The translations under genes were made by a program, and so were the position numbers. Shown in pieces: positions 18,264 through 27,421 of a stretch of DNA of 64,000 nucleotides. The notes beneath the pieces were generated by a model. It saw only the letters and a program-made list of their open reading frames with translations, did no database searches and was not told where the DNA came from. Every line of letters starts with the position of its first letter. The first letter of the stretch is position 1. This DNA is from Methylobacterium sp. CB376 (GTDB lineage: Bacteria; Pseudomonadota; Alphaproteobacteria; Rhizobiales; Beijerinckiaceae), in the NCBI RefSeq assembly GCF_029714205.1, contig NZ_CP121648.1:5023501-5087500 (forward strand), in the 5' to 3' direction.

Positions 18264-19037
18264 ATGGAGTACGAGAACATCCGGGTCGAGACGCGCGGGC
18301 GGGTCGCCCTCATCACGCTGCACCGGCCCGCGCAGCTCAACGCCCTCTGCGGGCCGCTGGTGGCCGATCTCAACCACGCCCTCGACGGCTTCGACCGCGA
18401 TGACGGGATCGGCTGCATCATCCTGACCGGCTCCGAGAAGGCCTTCGCGGCCGGCGCCGACATCGCCGAGATGCGCGACCGCACCCATCCGGAATTCGCC
18501 ATGGCGGATCCGTTCGGCGAGTGGGACAGGGTCGGCCGGCGGCGCAAGCCGATCATCGCGGCGGTGGCCGGCTACGCCCTCGGCGGCGGCTGCGAACTCG
18601 CCATGATGTGCGACTTCATCCTGGCGGCCGAGACCGCGAAGTTCGGCCAGCCGGAGATCAAGCTCGGGGTCATCCCGGGAGCGGGCGGCACGCAGCGCCT
18701 GACCCGGGCGGTGGGCAAGGCCAAGGCGATGGAGCTCTGCCTGACCGGGCGCCTGATGGACGCCGCGGAGGCGGAGAGGTCCGGCCTCGTCGCCCGGATC
18801 GTGCCGGCCGCCGACCTCCTCGCCGAGGCCTGGAAGACCGCCGAGACCATCGCGGCGATGTCGCTGCCCTCCGTCATGACCGTGAAGGCCTGCGTGGACC
18901 GCGCCTTCGAGACGAGCCTGAGCGAGGGCGTGCGCTACGAGCGCGGCGTGTTCTACGGCCTCTTCGCCACCGCCGACCAGAAGGAGGGCATGGCCGCCTT
19001 CCTGGAGAAGCGCAACCCCAACTTCGAGCACCGCTGA
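18264..19037 (+). CDS. Enoyl-CoA hydratase
   Basis: A 257-residue crotonase-fold enzyme that adds water to trans-2-enoyl-CoA. Family motifs are AAGADIAEM (oxyanion hole, near residue 67), [13 protein letters not shown] (near 105) and the catalytic glutamate region [19 protein letters not shown] precedes ATG 18264; the frame continues upstream into repeat sequence, which is excluded. Its stop overlaps the next gene's start by one base (TGATG), so it heads a three-gene operon. The chain-length preference cannot be told from sequence. Confidence 0.93.
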   Translation: MEYENIRVETRGRVALITLHRPAQLNALCGPLVADLNHALDGFDRDDGIGCIILTGSEKAFAAGADIAEMRDRTHPEFAMADPFGEWDRVGRRRKPIIAAVAGYALGGGCELAMMCDFILAAETAKFGQPEIKLGVIPGAGGTQRLTRAVGKAKAMELCLTGRLMDAAEAERSGLVARIVPAADLLAEAWKTAETIAAMSLPSVMTVKACVDRAFETSLSEGVRYERGVFYGLFATADQKEGMAAFLEKRNPNFEHR

Positions 19038-19993
19038 TGACCATCACCTTCGCGCAGGTCGAGGCCGCCGCGCACCGCCTCGACGGCGTCGCCCACCGCA
19101 CGCCCGTCCTCACCTCGCGCACGGCCGACCAGCGCACGGGCGCCCGCCTGTTCTTCAAGGCGGAGCCGCTGCAGCGCGCCGGCGCCTTCAAGTTCCGCGG
19201 CGCCTACAACGCCATCGCGGCCCTCGACGCGGCGGCGCGGCGGCGCGGCGTGCTGGCCTTCTCGTCGGGCAACCACGCGCAGGCCATCGCCTATGCGGGG
19301 GCGCTGCAGAACGTCCCGACCGTGATCGTGATGCCGCACGACGCGCCGGCCATCAAGGTCGCGGCGACGGCGGGCTACGGCGCCGAGATCGTGCGCTACG
19401 ACCGCTACAAGGAGGATCGCGAGGCGGTGAGCCGCGGGATCGCCGAGGCGCGCGGCCTCACGCTGATCCCGCCCTACGACCACCCGGAGGTGATCGCCGG
19501 CCAGGGCACCGCCGTGAAGGAGCTCCTGGAGGAGACGGGGCCCCTCGACGTGCTCCTGGTCTGCCTGGGCGGCGGTGGGCTGCTCGCGGGCTCGCTGCTC
19601 TCGGCCCGCGCCCTGGCGCCGGATTGCGCCGTCTACGGCGTCGAGCCGGAGGCCGGCAATGACGGGCAGATGTCGCTCGCCAAGGGCGAGGTCGTGCGCA
19701 TCCCGGTCCCGGTCTCGGTCGCCGACGGGGCGCTCACCACGCATCTGGGCGCGCACACCTTCCCGATCATCCGCCGGGAGGTGACCGGGCTCGTCACCGT
19801 CTCGGACGCGCAGCTCGTGGCGGCGATGCGCTTCTTCGTGGAGCGGATGAAGCTCGTGGTCGAGCCGACCGGCTGCCTCGCGGCGGCGGCGGCGTTCGAG
19901 GGCGTGGTGCCGGTCGCCGGCAAGCGCGTCGGCGTGGTGCTCTCGGGGGGCAACGTGGATCCGGCGGCCCTCGCCCGCTTCCTCGCCGCATGA
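19037..19993 (+). CDS. PLP-dependent serine/threonine (hydroxyaspartate) ammonia-lyase
   Basis: A 318-residue fold-type II PLP enzyme without a C-terminal regulatory ACT domain, so it resembles catabolic threonine dehydratase, serine racemase and threo-3-hydroxyaspartate ammonia-lyase. The PLP lysine is K52 (AFKFRGAYNA). FSSGNHAQ is the substrate loop and CLGGGGLLAG binds the cofactor phosphate. The exact substrate cannot be fixed from motifs. Start ATG 19037 overlaps the upstream stop by one base; its own stop overlaps the next gene (ATGA). Confidence 0.9.
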   Translation: MTITFAQVEAAAHRLDGVAHRTPVLTSRTADQRTGARLFFKAEPLQRAGAFKFRGAYNAIAALDAAARRRGVLAFSSGNHAQAIAYAGALQNVPTVIVMPHDAPAIKVAATAGYGAEIVRYDRYKEDREAVSRGIAEARGLTLIPPYDHPEVIAGQGTAVKELLEETGPLDVLLVCLGGGGLLAGSLLSARALAPDCAVYGVEPEAGNDGQMSLAKGEVVRIPVPVSVADGALTTHLGAHTFPIIRREVTGLVTVSDAQLVAAMRFFVERMKLVVEPTGCLAAAAAFEGVVPVAGKRVGVVLSGGNVDPAALARFLAA

Positions 19994-20508
19994 CGGCCGC
20001 CGGCCCGGACGACCTGTTCGCCTACCTGGCCGATCTCGGCATCCCGGTGCGCACGGTCGCGCACCGGCCCGTGCACACGGTGGCGGAATCCCGCGACCTC
20101 AAGGCCGGGATGCCGGGCGGGCATTCCAAGAACCTGTTCCTCAAGGACAAGCGCGGGCGGCTGTTCCTGGTGGTGGCCGAGGCCGAGGCGGCGATCGATC
20201 TCAAGCGGCTGCACGGGGTGATCGGGGCGACGGGCCGGCTCTCCTTCGGCTCGGCCGAGCTCCTGGAGGCGGTGCTGGGCGTCAAGCCCGGCTCGGTCAC
20301 GCCCTTCGGGGTGATCAACGACCGCGCGGGCGCGGTGAGCGTCGTCCTCGACGCCGCGCTGATGGCGCGGGACCCGGTGAATGTCCACCCGCTCCACAAC
20401 GCGGCGACGACCGCGATCGCGCCCGGCGACCTGATCCGCTTCCTGGAGGCGACCGGCCACCCGCCGCGGGTGATGGCGCTGCCGGCGCCCGAGGGAGACC
20501 CGCTTTAG
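19990..20508 (+). CDS. Prolyl-tRNA editing protein (YbaK/ProX family)
   Basis: A 172-residue free-standing YbaK/aaRS-associated domain. Signature segments are SKNLFLKDKRGRLFLVV and HPLHNAATT. Such proteins hydrolyse mischarged aminoacyl-tRNAs, usually Ala- or Cys-tRNA(Pro). ATGA overlap with the ammonia-lyase gene makes it the last gene of a tight three-gene operon with an enoyl-CoA hydratase and a PLP enzyme. Confidence 0.92.
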   Translation: MTAAGPDDLFAYLADLGIPVRTVAHRPVHTVAESRDLKAGMPGGHSKNLFLKDKRGRLFLVVAEAEAAIDLKRLHGVIGATGRLSFGSAELLEAVLGVKPGSVTPFGVINDRAGAVSVVLDAALMARDPVNVHPLHNAATTAIAPGDLIRFLEATGHPPRVMALPAPEGDPL

Positions 20509-20536
20509 GCGGGGCCCCGGGCGGGCGCCTCCCGCC

Positions 20537-21292
20537 TCACGGCCCCCGGGCGAGGCGCGCGCCCGCGGGGGCGATCACCACGAGGCTGCCGCAGGGCGGC
20601 GTCGCGGTGATGACCGCGCTCGCCACGCCCCACAGCCGCCCGCCGCCCGCCGTCACCACCGGCCCGCCCGAATCGCCGATGCAGACCTGGGCGCCCTCGC
20701 TGCGCGCGAAGGTGAGGCCGGTCGCGGTCATCGCCAGGGGCGTGAGGCGCGCGGTCTTCAGCGTCCCCGGCGCGCCGCCCGAGAGGCCGACCCCGGCGAG
20801 GACGAGCCGCCCGGGCAGGCGGCGCACGGGCCGGCCGACCGCCACCGGCGCGCGGTCGCGCACCGGCCGGGCGAGGCGCACCACCGCGATGTCGAGGGAG
20901 AGGGCCGCGAGGTTGATGCCGAGGTCCCCGGCCTCCGCCCCGTCGCGGTCGACCGCGAAGCGCGACACCGCCGCCGCCCGGTAGACCGGCCCGACCGGGT
21001 CGCTGCCGCGGTAGAACACCACCACGGCGCCGAGCGGGCTCTCGCCGATGCAGTGCGCCGCCGTGAGGACGAGGTCCCGCGCGATCAGGACCCCGGAGCA
21101 GCGGGTGACCTGGATGTCGTCGCCCGACTGGTTGACGGTGCCCAGCGCCACCGTGGCGCGGGCCAGGGCGTCGCGCGCTCGCGCCGGGGCGCCGCCCTCG
21201 ATCGCCCGCGCCGGAAGGGTGCCGGCCAGGCCCCCCGCGAGCCCGAGCAGCCACGGCGCGGCGCGGGTGAGGAGGCGCGGCCAGCGGCCCAT
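20537..21292 (-). CDS. Secreted trypsin-like serine protease
   Basis: A 251-residue S1-family protease. A Sec signal peptide ends near residue 30 (LPARA) and the mature part begins IEGG, as in trypsin-type enzymes. The catalytic triad is H80 (LTAAHC), D134 (LDIAVVRL) and S208 (GDSGGPV). Four cysteines could form two disulphides. It should act in the periplasm or outside the cell. ATG 21292 follows a GGAG site and gives the shortest complete signal peptide; ATG 21322 is possible. It is convergent with the ProX gene. Confidence 0.92.
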   Translation of the reverse strand: MGRWPRLLTRAAPWLLGLAGGLAGTLPARAIEGGAPARARDALARATVALGTVNQSGDDIQVTRCSGVLIARDLVLTAAHCIGESPLGAVVVFYRGSDPVGPVYRAAAVSRFAVDRDGAEAGDLGINLAALSLDIAVVRLARPVRDRAPVAVGRPVRRLPGRLVLAGVGLSGGAPGTLKTARLTPLAMTATGLTFARSEGAQVCIGDSGGPVVTAGGGRLWGVASAVITATPPCGSLVVIAPAGARLARGP

Positions 21293-21337
21293 GGCGACAG
21301 CTCCGGAGCTTCGATGCGGCATCCCGTCGGATCGACC

Positions 21338-21365
21338 CTAAGCATCATTCGCCGAATGGGCCACC
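21338..21365 (+). repeat. Short copy of dispersed repeat family B
   Basis: CTAAGCATCATTCGCCGAA at 21338-21356 is identical to the start of the copy at 18139 and is followed by a similar GGGCCACC. The rest of the element is missing. It lies upstream of the protease gene. Confidence 0.6.
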
Positions 21366-21853
21366 TCTGCTTGGGCCGGCGCCCCCGCGGCGCGAGCCGG
21401 GCCCATGCCCCGGCAGCCTGCGCCGCTCCGCCGCGGGATTAAAATATCAGGTCATCCGGGTGCGTTTTCGCACGTGGCGATAGATGAGCTCTGTCCTATC
21501 TCTGAAATCGCGGTGCAACAGAGCGTTGTTTCATCGCGAAATCAGACGACAAGAGGATGATTGCGTGGAGACAATCGTTGTGGAACGATGGAACCCAAGG
21601 GCAGACGCGGCGCGTGCCGCGCCGCCGCGGGCCGAGGCGCGGGCGGGGCAGCGGCCGGGCAGGCGGGCGGTCCGTGCCGACCACGCGGCATCCGACCGCC
21701 CGGCAGCGGACCTGGCCCCGGACCCGCGCACCGAACCGGCGGTCCGACCGGGCCCTTGACGCAGAGTTGCGCGCGGCCCCCCGCATGCCGGGGCACCCCG
21801 CCGGCCGCGCCGCGCCGGACACTCCCGCATCTCCCGACAGCGAGGATCTCGTC
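21366..21853. other. Intergenic region without a confident gene
   Basis: Most of the 561 bp between the protease and carbonic anhydrase starts. About 21437-21600 is clearly richer in A and T than the surroundings and probably carries promoter signals. A small open frame at 21484-21759 could encode 91 residues, but its second half is Arg/Ala-rich as in shadow frames, so I do not call it. No RNA gene or terminator is recognisable. Confidence 0.4.
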
Positions 21854-22546
21854 ATGGACACGATCATTCAGGGCATCTCGACCTTCCGCGAGCGGGTCTT
21901 CCCGGGGCAGCAGCAGATGTACCAGCGCCTCGTGCGCGACGGGCAGCAGCCGAAGGCGCTGATCATCGCCTGCGCGGATTCCCGCGTCGCGCCCGAGCAC
22001 ATCACCCAGGCCGAGCCGGGCGAGCTCTTCGTCTGCCGCAACGCCGGCAACATCGTGCCGCCCTTCACGCAGCAGAATGGCGGCGTCTCCTCGGCGATCG
22101 AGTACGCGGTGGTGGCGCTCGGCGTGCGCGACATCGTGGTCTGCGGCCACTCGGATTGCGGCGCGATGAAGGGGCTGATGCAACCCAACGCGCTCGACGC
22201 CATGCCGAGCGTGGCCGCGTGGCTGCGCCATTCCTGCGCGGCCGAGCGGATCGTCTGCGAGGCCTACCCGCCGGACATCGACCCGGCCACCCGCCTGCGC
22301 GCGCTCGCCATGGAGAACGTGGTGGCGCAGCTCACGCACCTGCGCACCCATCCGAGCGTCGCCGCGGCGATGGCCAAGGGGGAGCTGCGCCTGCACGGCT
22401 GGTTCTTCGCCATCGAGACGGGCGAGATCCTGGCCTATGACGGCGAGGCCCAGCGCTTCCTGCCCTTCGCGGGCGATGCCGACATGCCGGTCGCCGAGGC
22501 GCCCGAGGCCCGCGCCGCGGCGGACATGCCCCGGGCCGCCGAATGA
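21854..22546 (+). CDS. Beta-class carbonic anhydrase
   Basis: A 230-residue zinc enzyme that interconverts CO2 and bicarbonate in the cytoplasm. Zinc ligands are C40 (IIACADSR), H99 and C102 (CGHSDCGAM); the D42-R44 pair is in place. Length and motifs match proteobacterial beta-class enzymes. The frame is open upstream, but ATG 21854 gives the normal N-terminus (MDTIIQGISTFRE). It is monocistronic, convergent with rpsI. Confidence 0.95.
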   Translation: MDTIIQGISTFRERVFPGQQQMYQRLVRDGQQPKALIIACADSRVAPEHITQAEPGELFVCRNAGNIVPPFTQQNGGVSSAIEYAVVALGVRDIVVCGHSDCGAMKGLMQPNALDAMPSVAAWLRHSCAAERIVCEAYPPDIDPATRLRALAMENVVAQLTHLRTHPSVAAAMAKGELRLHGWFFAIETGEILAYDGEAQRFLPFAGDADMPVAEAPEARAAADMPRAAE

Positions 22547-22572
22547 GCGGCGCGGCGCGGCTGAGCAGCCGC

Positions 22573-22607
22573 CAAAGAGAAGGGCGGCCCGGTTCTCCGG
22601 GCCGCCC
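22573..22607 (-). terminator. Rho-independent terminator of rplM-rpsI
   Basis: An 11-bp perfect GC stem (22582-22592 with 22597-22607) and 4-nt loop lie about 47 bp after the rpsI stop. On the minus strand it is followed by a T-rich tract (TTCTCTTT). The carbonic anhydrase gene converges on it and ends at 22546. Confidence 0.8.
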
Positions 22608-22654
22608 CTGCCGACGATGTCGTGCCGGCGAAGTCGCGCGGATGCGCGACGCCC

Positions 22655-23143
22655 TCAGCGCTTCGAGAACTGGAAGCTGCGGCGGGCCTTCTTGCGGCCG
22701 TACTTCTTGCGCTCGACCACGCGCGGGTCGCGGGTCAGGAAGCCCTCACGCTTGAGGGGCGAGCGCAGCTCCGGCTCGTAGTGGGTCAGGGCCTTGGCGA
22801 GGCCGTGGCGCACCGCGCCGGCCTGGCCCGAGAGGCCGCCGCCGGTGACCGTGACGACGATGTCGTACTGGTCGGCGCGGTTGGCGACCTGGAGCGGCTG
22901 CTGCAGGATCATCCGCAGCACCGGGCGGGCGAAGTAGGTCTCGACCGGGCGGTCGTTGACCGTGATCACGCCGGAGCCGGGCTTGATCCAGACGCGGGCG
23001 ACCGCGTCCTTGCGCTTGCCGGTGGCGTAGGCGCGGCCGTGGGCGTCCAGCTTCTGGACGTGGACCGGGGCCTCGTTCTCGGCGGTCCCGAGGGCCGCCT
23101 TGTTGGCCTGGCCGAGATCGGCGAGGGACTGAAGGGTCGCCAT
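22655..23143 (-). CDS. rpsI: 30S ribosomal protein S9
   Basis: A 162-residue S9 with the alphaproteobacterial N-terminal extension (about 35 residues) before the core ([19 protein letters not shown]). The basic C-terminus ends in the universally conserved SFQFSKR, whose tail reaches the ribosomal P site. It starts one base after the rplM stop, the standard rplM-rpsI pair, and is followed by a strong terminator. Confidence 0.98.
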   Translation of the reverse strand: MATLQSLADLGQANKAALGTAENEAPVHVQKLDAHGRAYATGKRKDAVARVWIKPGSGVITVNDRPVETYFARPVLRMILQQPLQVANRADQYDIVVTVTGGGLSGQAGAVRHGLAKALTHYEPELRSPLKREGFLTRDPRVVERKKYGRKKARRSFQFSKR

Positions 23144-23144
23144 C

Positions 23145-23606
23145 TTACGCGCTCACGTTCTTGCGGTTGAGAGCGGCGACGTCGAGCGTCTCCGGCTGCT
23201 GGGCGGCGTGGGGGTGCTCCGAGCCCTTGTAGACCCGCAGGTTGCCGAGAATCCTCCGGAACAGCGGGCCGCGCGGCAGCATGCGCTCTACCGCCTTCTC
23301 GACCACGCGCTCGGGGAACCGGCCCTCGAGGATGTACTTCGCCGAGCGCTCCTTGATGCCGCCCGGGAAGCCGGTGTGGTGGTAGTAGACTTTCTGATCG
23401 TACTTGCGGCCGGTGAACTTCACCTTGTCCGCATTGATCACGATCACGTTGTCGCCGCAATCGACGTGGGGCGTATACTGGGGCTTGTGCTTGCCCCGCA
23501 GACGCATCGCGACGATCGACGCGAGACGGCCTACGACGAGGCCCTCGGCGTCGATGATCACCCACTTCTTCTCGACGTCGGCGGGCTTCAGCGAAAAGGT
23601 CTTCAT
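23145..23606 (-). CDS. rplM: 50S ribosomal protein L13
   Basis: A 153-residue L13 starting [15 protein letters not shown]. Conserved blocks are [39 protein letters not shown] and [19 protein letters not shown]. The frame is open upstream, but ATG 23606 is the conserved start. The 177-bp space upstream to the thioesterase stop should carry the promoter of rplM-rpsI. Confidence 0.98.
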   Translation of the reverse strand: MKTFSLKPADVEKKWVIIDAEGLVVGRLASIVAMRLRGKHKPQYTPHVDCGDNVIVINADKVKFTGRKYDQKVYYHHTGFPGGIKERSAKYILEGRFPERVVEKAVERMLPRGPLFRRILGNLRVYKGSEHPHAAQQPETLDVAALNRKNVSA

Positions 23607-23783
23607 CGCGCTGGAATCCCGAGAACTTTCTTCAGAAACAGGACGCCGCCACGCGAGGGGCGCGGCGGCGATGGCCGGGTGTGTACGCGAGGAGGGGGCG
23701 CCCGTCAATCGCTTTCGCCGGGGAGCACTGCGGAAAATATCCAATCGGACAAAGCGCTTGGCGCTTGTGGTAGCGCGATACCG

Positions 23784-24221
23784 CTAGTCTCGCCGCGGCG
23801 GGATGGCGTAGGTGCCGGTGGCGTGGCAGACGAGGTCCGGCTCGCCCGCGCTGCGGATCAGCACCTCGCCGACCGCCAGCTGGCGGCCGAGCTTCATCAG
23901 CCGCGCCTCGCCGATCAGGTCGCGCGGCGCGGGCTTGCGCATGAAGTTGAAGGACAGGTTCGTGGTGACCGCGAGGGCGACCGGGCCGAGGCTCGCCAGG
24001 ATCGCCGCGTAGAGGGCGAGGTCGGCGAGCGCCATCATGGCCGGTCCCGAGATCGTGCCGCCGGGCCGCAGGTGGCGCTCGTGATAGGGCAGGCGCAGGC
24101 TGGCCGTGAGCGGGCCCACCGCCTCCACCACCGGGCCGGGGCCGCCGTGATGGATCTGCGGAAACACCTCGTCGAGGTAGGCGATCACGGCCTCGCGGCT
24201 CATCACGGGTTCGGTCGGCAT
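23784..24221 (-). CDS. PaaI-family hotdog thioesterase
   Basis: A 145-residue hotdog-fold acyl-CoA thioesterase. Typical segments are LPYHERHLRPGGTISGPAMMALADLALYAA (central helix and active-site region) and NLSFNFMRKPAPRDLIGEARL. ATG 24221 is chosen for its GGAG site; ATG 24203 is an alternative six codons in. It is divergent from an enoyl-CoA hydratase and upstream of rplM, a neighbourhood common in Rhizobiales. Confidence 0.9.
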   Translation of the reverse strand: MPTEPVMSREAVIAYLDEVFPQIHHGGPGPVVEAVGPLTASLRLPYHERHLRPGGTISGPAMMALADLALYAAILASLGPVALAVTTNLSFNFMRKPAPRDLIGEARLMKLGRQLAVGEVLIRSAGEPDLVCHATGTYAIPPRRD

Positions 24222-24312
24222 CGGCTCCGGATCCGTCGGGGAGGGGCCCGCCTTGCAGCACGGGCCGGGCCGCCCGACAATGGGGCTCCGGACGAGGAGC
24301 CCTTCCGCCGCC

Positions 24313-25095
24313 ATGGACGAGACCGCATCCCTGCTCACGCGCCGCGACCGGGACGGCGTCGCGACCCTGACGCTCAACCGGCCGCGGGCCCGCAACGCCC
24401 TGTCGCAGGCGCTGCTCGGCGCCCTGCTGGACGCCCTGGCGGCGCTCGGCGAGGACGAGGCGATCCGGGCGGTGGTCCTGGCCGCCGAGGGGCCGGCCTT
24501 CTGCGCCGGCCACGACCTCAAGGAGATGACGGCCTTCCGGGCCGAGCCGGACCGGGGCGCGGCGCGGTTCGCGGCCCTGTTCGACCTCTGCTCGCAGGTG
24601 ATGATGGCGATCCCGCGCCTGCCGCAACCGGTGATCGCGGCGGTGGAGGGGGTGGCGACGGCGGCGGGCGCCCAGCTGGTCGCCTCCTGCGACCTCGCCG
24701 TGGCCGGCGAGGCGGCGCGCTTCGCGACGCCCGGCGTGCAGATCGGCCTGTTCTGCTCGACCCCGATGGTGGCGCTGTCGCGCAACCTGTCGCGCAAGGC
24801 CGCGATGGCGATGCTGCTGACCGCCGAGATGGTCGAGGCGGCCGAGGCCCGGGATCTCGGCCTCGTCAACCGGGTGGTGCCCGCCGGGACCGCGCTGGCG
24901 GAGGCCGAGGCGCTCGCGCGCGGGATCGCGGCGCGCAGCCCCTACACGGTGCGGGTCGGGAAACGGGCCTTCTACGAGCAGATCGAGATGCCGCTCGCGG
25001 AGGCCTACGCCCATGCCGGCCGGGTGATGACCGAGAACATGCTGGCCCGCGCGGCGGAGGAGGGGATCGCCGCCTTCCTCGCGCGCAAGGGGTGA
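24313..25095 (+). CDS. Enoyl-CoA hydratase/isomerase family protein
   Basis: A 260-residue crotonase-fold protein. It has FCAGHDLKEM (oxyanion loop), VATAAGAQLVASCDLAVAG and ATPGVQIGLFCSTPMVALSR. The last pattern, lacking the usual catalytic glutamate pair, resembles the ECHDC3-like group whose reaction is unclear. ATG 24313 follows a 91-bp divergent space to the thioesterase. The next gene on the strand is the CoA-binding protein. Confidence 0.88.
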   Translation: MDETASLLTRRDRDGVATLTLNRPRARNALSQALLGALLDALAALGEDEAIRAVVLAAEGPAFCAGHDLKEMTAFRAEPDRGAARFAALFDLCSQVMMAIPRLPQPVIAAVEGVATAAGAQLVASCDLAVAGEAARFATPGVQIGLFCSTPMVALSRNLSRKAAMAMLLTAEMVEAAEARDLGLVNRVVPAGTALAEAEALARGIAARSPYTVRVGKRAFYEQIEMPLAEAYAHAGRVMTENMLARAAEEGIAAFLARKG

Positions 25096-25100
25096 GGGCG

Positions 25101-25190
25101 GCGCGTGAGCGAAGCCGACATCCGCATTGCCGAAATGGGAGATGGCGACGCAATCCGTCGGATGTCGTATGACGCCGCGAGGTCCCACCA
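25101..25190 (+). repeat. Dispersed repeat family A copy
   Basis: Contains the shared core TGAGCGAAGCCGACATCCGC (from 25106) and then a longer segment matching the minus-strand copy at 5828-5903. It is open in one frame and would add MSEADIRIAEMGDGDAIRRM to the next protein if GTG 25105 were used. Confidence 0.75.
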
Positions 25191-25209
25191 GCCGCCGCAC
25201 CGGAACACG

Positions 25210-25752
25210 ATGCCCCTCTCCGACCCCGCCCGCCACGACGATTACGACACCGAGCACCTGCGCGGCCTGCTGCGCGCGGTGCGCTCGATCGCCCTCGTGG
25301 GCGCCTCGGCCAACCCGGCCCGGCCGAGCTGGATCGTCACCAAGTACCTGCTGGAGCGCGGCTACGACGTCGTCCCGGTCAATCCGGGCCTCGCCGGGCA
25401 GGATCTCCTCGGCCGGCGCGCGGTCGGGCGCCTGGCGGAGCTGGGGCGTCCCGTCGACATGGTGGAGATCTTCCGCAATTCCGAGGCCGCCGGCCCCCTG
25501 GTCGACGAGGCCCTGGCCCTCGACCCGCTGCCCAAGGTGATCTGGATGCAGCTCGGCGTGCGCAACGACGAGGCCGCCGCCAGGGCGGAGGCGCGCGGCG
25601 TCACCGTCGTGATGAACCGCTGCCCGAAGATCGAGTACGGCCGGCTCTCGGGCGAGATCGGCTGGACCGGGGTGAACTCCCGGATCCTCAGCGCGAAGAA
25701 GCCGAAGCTCTCGCCCAAGGGGTTCCAGAAGCTCACGATCGAGCAGCGCTGA
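25210..25752 (+). CDS. CoA-binding domain protein (YccU family)
   Basis: A 180-residue Rossmann-like CoA-binding protein. Motifs are ALVGASANPARPSWIVTKYL, the PVNPGLAGQDLLGR loop and VVMNRCPKIEYGRL, all typical. Members of COG1832 bind CoA, but their cellular role is unclear. ATG 25210 is preferred because the 35 upstream in-frame codons come from repeat family A. It ends 3 bp from the convergent mgtE gene. Confidence 0.9.
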   Translation: MPLSDPARHDDYDTEHLRGLLRAVRSIALVGASANPARPSWIVTKYLLERGYDVVPVNPGLAGQDLLGRRAVGRLAELGRPVDMVEIFRNSEAAGPLVDEALALDPLPKVIWMQLGVRNDEAAARAEARGVTVVMNRCPKIEYGRLSGEIGWTGVNSRILSAKKPKLSPKGFQKLTIEQR

Positions 25753-25755
25753 GCC

Positions 25756-27126
25756 TCACAGCAGGGTGCCCCTCAGGATCACCAGCGCCACCGTGAAGTA
25801 GATCACGAGGCCCGACACGTCGACGAGGGTCGCCACGAACGGCGCCGAGGCCGTCGCCGGGTCGAAGCCGAGGCGCTGCAGGATGAAGGGCAGCATCGAG
25901 CCGGCGAGCGAGCCGAACAGCACGATGCCGATCAGCGCCGTGCCGACCGTCAGGGCGACCAGCACCCAGTGCTCGCCGTAATCGTAGAGCCCGGTCTTCT
26001 GCCAGATGAAAATCCGCACGATGCCGATCAGCCCGAGTATCGCGCCGAGCGTGATCCCGGCCGGGATCTCGCGCAGGGCGACCCGCCACCAGTCGCCGAG
26101 CTTCAGCTGATGCAGGGCGAGGGCCCGGATCAGCAGCGAGGTCGCCTGCGAGCCGGAATTGCCGCCCGAACTCATGATCAGCGGGATGAACAGGGTCAGG
26201 ACGATCGCCTTCTCCAATTCGCCCTCGAAGCCCTGCATGGCGCTGGCGGTCAGCATCTCGGACAGGAACAGCACGCAGAGCCAGCCGGCCCGCTTGCGGA
26301 TCATCTGCCAGAACGAGATGTCCATGTAGGGCTCGTCGAGCGCCTCCATGCCGCCGAAGCGCTGCACCTGCTCGGTCTGGCGCTGCACCATGGCGTCGAT
26401 GACGTCGTCCACCGTGACGATGCCGATGACGTGGTTCGACTCGTCGACCACCGGGATCGCCAGGAGGTCGTATTTCGAGATCAGGCGCGCCGCCTCGTCG
26501 CGGCTGGCATCGGCGCTGACCACGATCGGGCGCCGCGCGGGGGCCACCGACAGGATGTTGTCGCCCGGCTCCCCCGAGAGCAGGCGCCGCAGGGGCACCG
26601 CCTTGGTGAGCGCCCGCGTGCGCGGATCGAGCACGAAGATCGAGTAGACGGTCTCGCGGGTGCGCTCGACCTCGCGGATGTGCTCCAGCGTCCGCCGGAT
26701 CGTCCAGGTCGCCGGGACCGAGACGAATTCCGTCGTCATGATCGAGCCGACGCTCTCCTCCGGATAGGCCATCAGCTTGTCGACGGCGCCCCGGGTCTCC
26801 GCGTCGAGGCGGGCGCGCAGGTCCGACAGGCCCGGCTCCTCGATCTCCAGGAGCAGGTCGGTCACCCGGTCGGCCGACATCGCGCTGAGGTAGGACGCGA
26901 CCCGGTCGCGGGGCAGCATCTCGATGATGTCCGCCGCGCAGGAGAGCTCGGGCTGGTCCAGTACCTCGACGGCCCGGTCGTGGGGCAGGCCCAGCAGGAT
27001 CGCGGCGGCGACCTCGGGCGCCTCCTCGTTCAGGGCCTCGACGATGTCGGGGGCCCTCTCGTCGGAGAGGCGGGCGGCCAGCGCCGCCGGCTCGACGGTC
27101 CCGTCGAGGCTCAGGGTATCGATCAT
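25756..27126 (-). CDS. mgtE: Magnesium transporter MgtE
   Basis: A 456-residue channel with the full MgtE layout: an N-terminal superhelical domain (about 1-130), two CBS domains (about 135-255, with GSIMTTEFVSVP and LLAIPVVDESNHVIGIVTVDDV), a connecting helix and five transmembrane helices. The pore motif PLIMSSGGNSGSQATSLLIRAL is present. The CBS and N domains sense cytosolic magnesium and gate the channel. The 295-bp upstream region (27127-27421) is shared with a divergent gene; I see no recognisable magnesium riboswitch in it. Confidence 0.97.
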   Translation of the reverse strand: MIDTLSLDGTVEPAALAARLSDERAPDIVEALNEEAPEVAAAILLGLPHDRAVEVLDQPELSCAADIIEMLPRDRVASYLSAMSADRVTDLLLEIEEPGLSDLRARLDAETRGAVDKLMAYPEESVGSIMTTEFVSVPATWTIRRTLEHIREVERTRETVYSIFVLDPRTRALTKAVPLRRLLSGEPGDNILSVAPARRPIVVSADASRDEAARLISKYDLLAIPVVDESNHVIGIVTVDDVIDAMVQRQTEQVQRFGGMEALDEPYMDISFWQMIRKRAGWLCVLFLSEMLTASAMQGFEGELEKAIVLTLFIPLIMSSGGNSGSQATSLLIRALALHQLKLGDWWRVALREIPAGITLGAILGLIGIVRIFIWQKTGLYDYGEHWVLVALTVGTALIGIVLFGSLAGSMLPFILQRLGFDPATASAPFVATLVDVSGLVIYFTVALVILRGTLL

Positions 27127-27421
27127 GGCTCACCTTCCTGTCGACCAGCCGTTCCGGGCCGGTCGCGGTGAGCCGCTCAGGCGCGAGCGGTCAGCCGATG
27201 GCTCGGGAACGGCACGGTCGGTCGACTGTGACTGTCGCTCGGCATGGGGTGGGGGTTCTCGGGATGAGCCCGCGGCGCGAGATGCGGGCGCAGGCTGAAT
27301 GTTCCCTGCGCCTCGTCGCGCCCGGCGTCAAGGGGCGGAACCGTGGGCGCGGTGAATGCTTTTGAAGGGGCTCGCGGGCACCACGATCCCCCTTCTCGCC
27401 CGCCTCACGCTGGAGCTTCGC

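Noticed and set aside
20509..20536. Bidirectional terminator between the ProX and protease genes
   Set aside because: GC-rich arms can pair, but there is no T tract on either strand.
21484..21759. Small gene upstream of carbonic anhydrase
   Set aside because: The second half is Arg/Ala/Pro-rich like a shadow frame, there is no recognisable domain, and no clear ribosome site was found.
27127..27421. Magnesium riboswitch before mgtE
   Set aside because: I could not recognise the ykoK or mgtA aptamer pattern in this space. A covariance search (Rfam M-box) would settle it.
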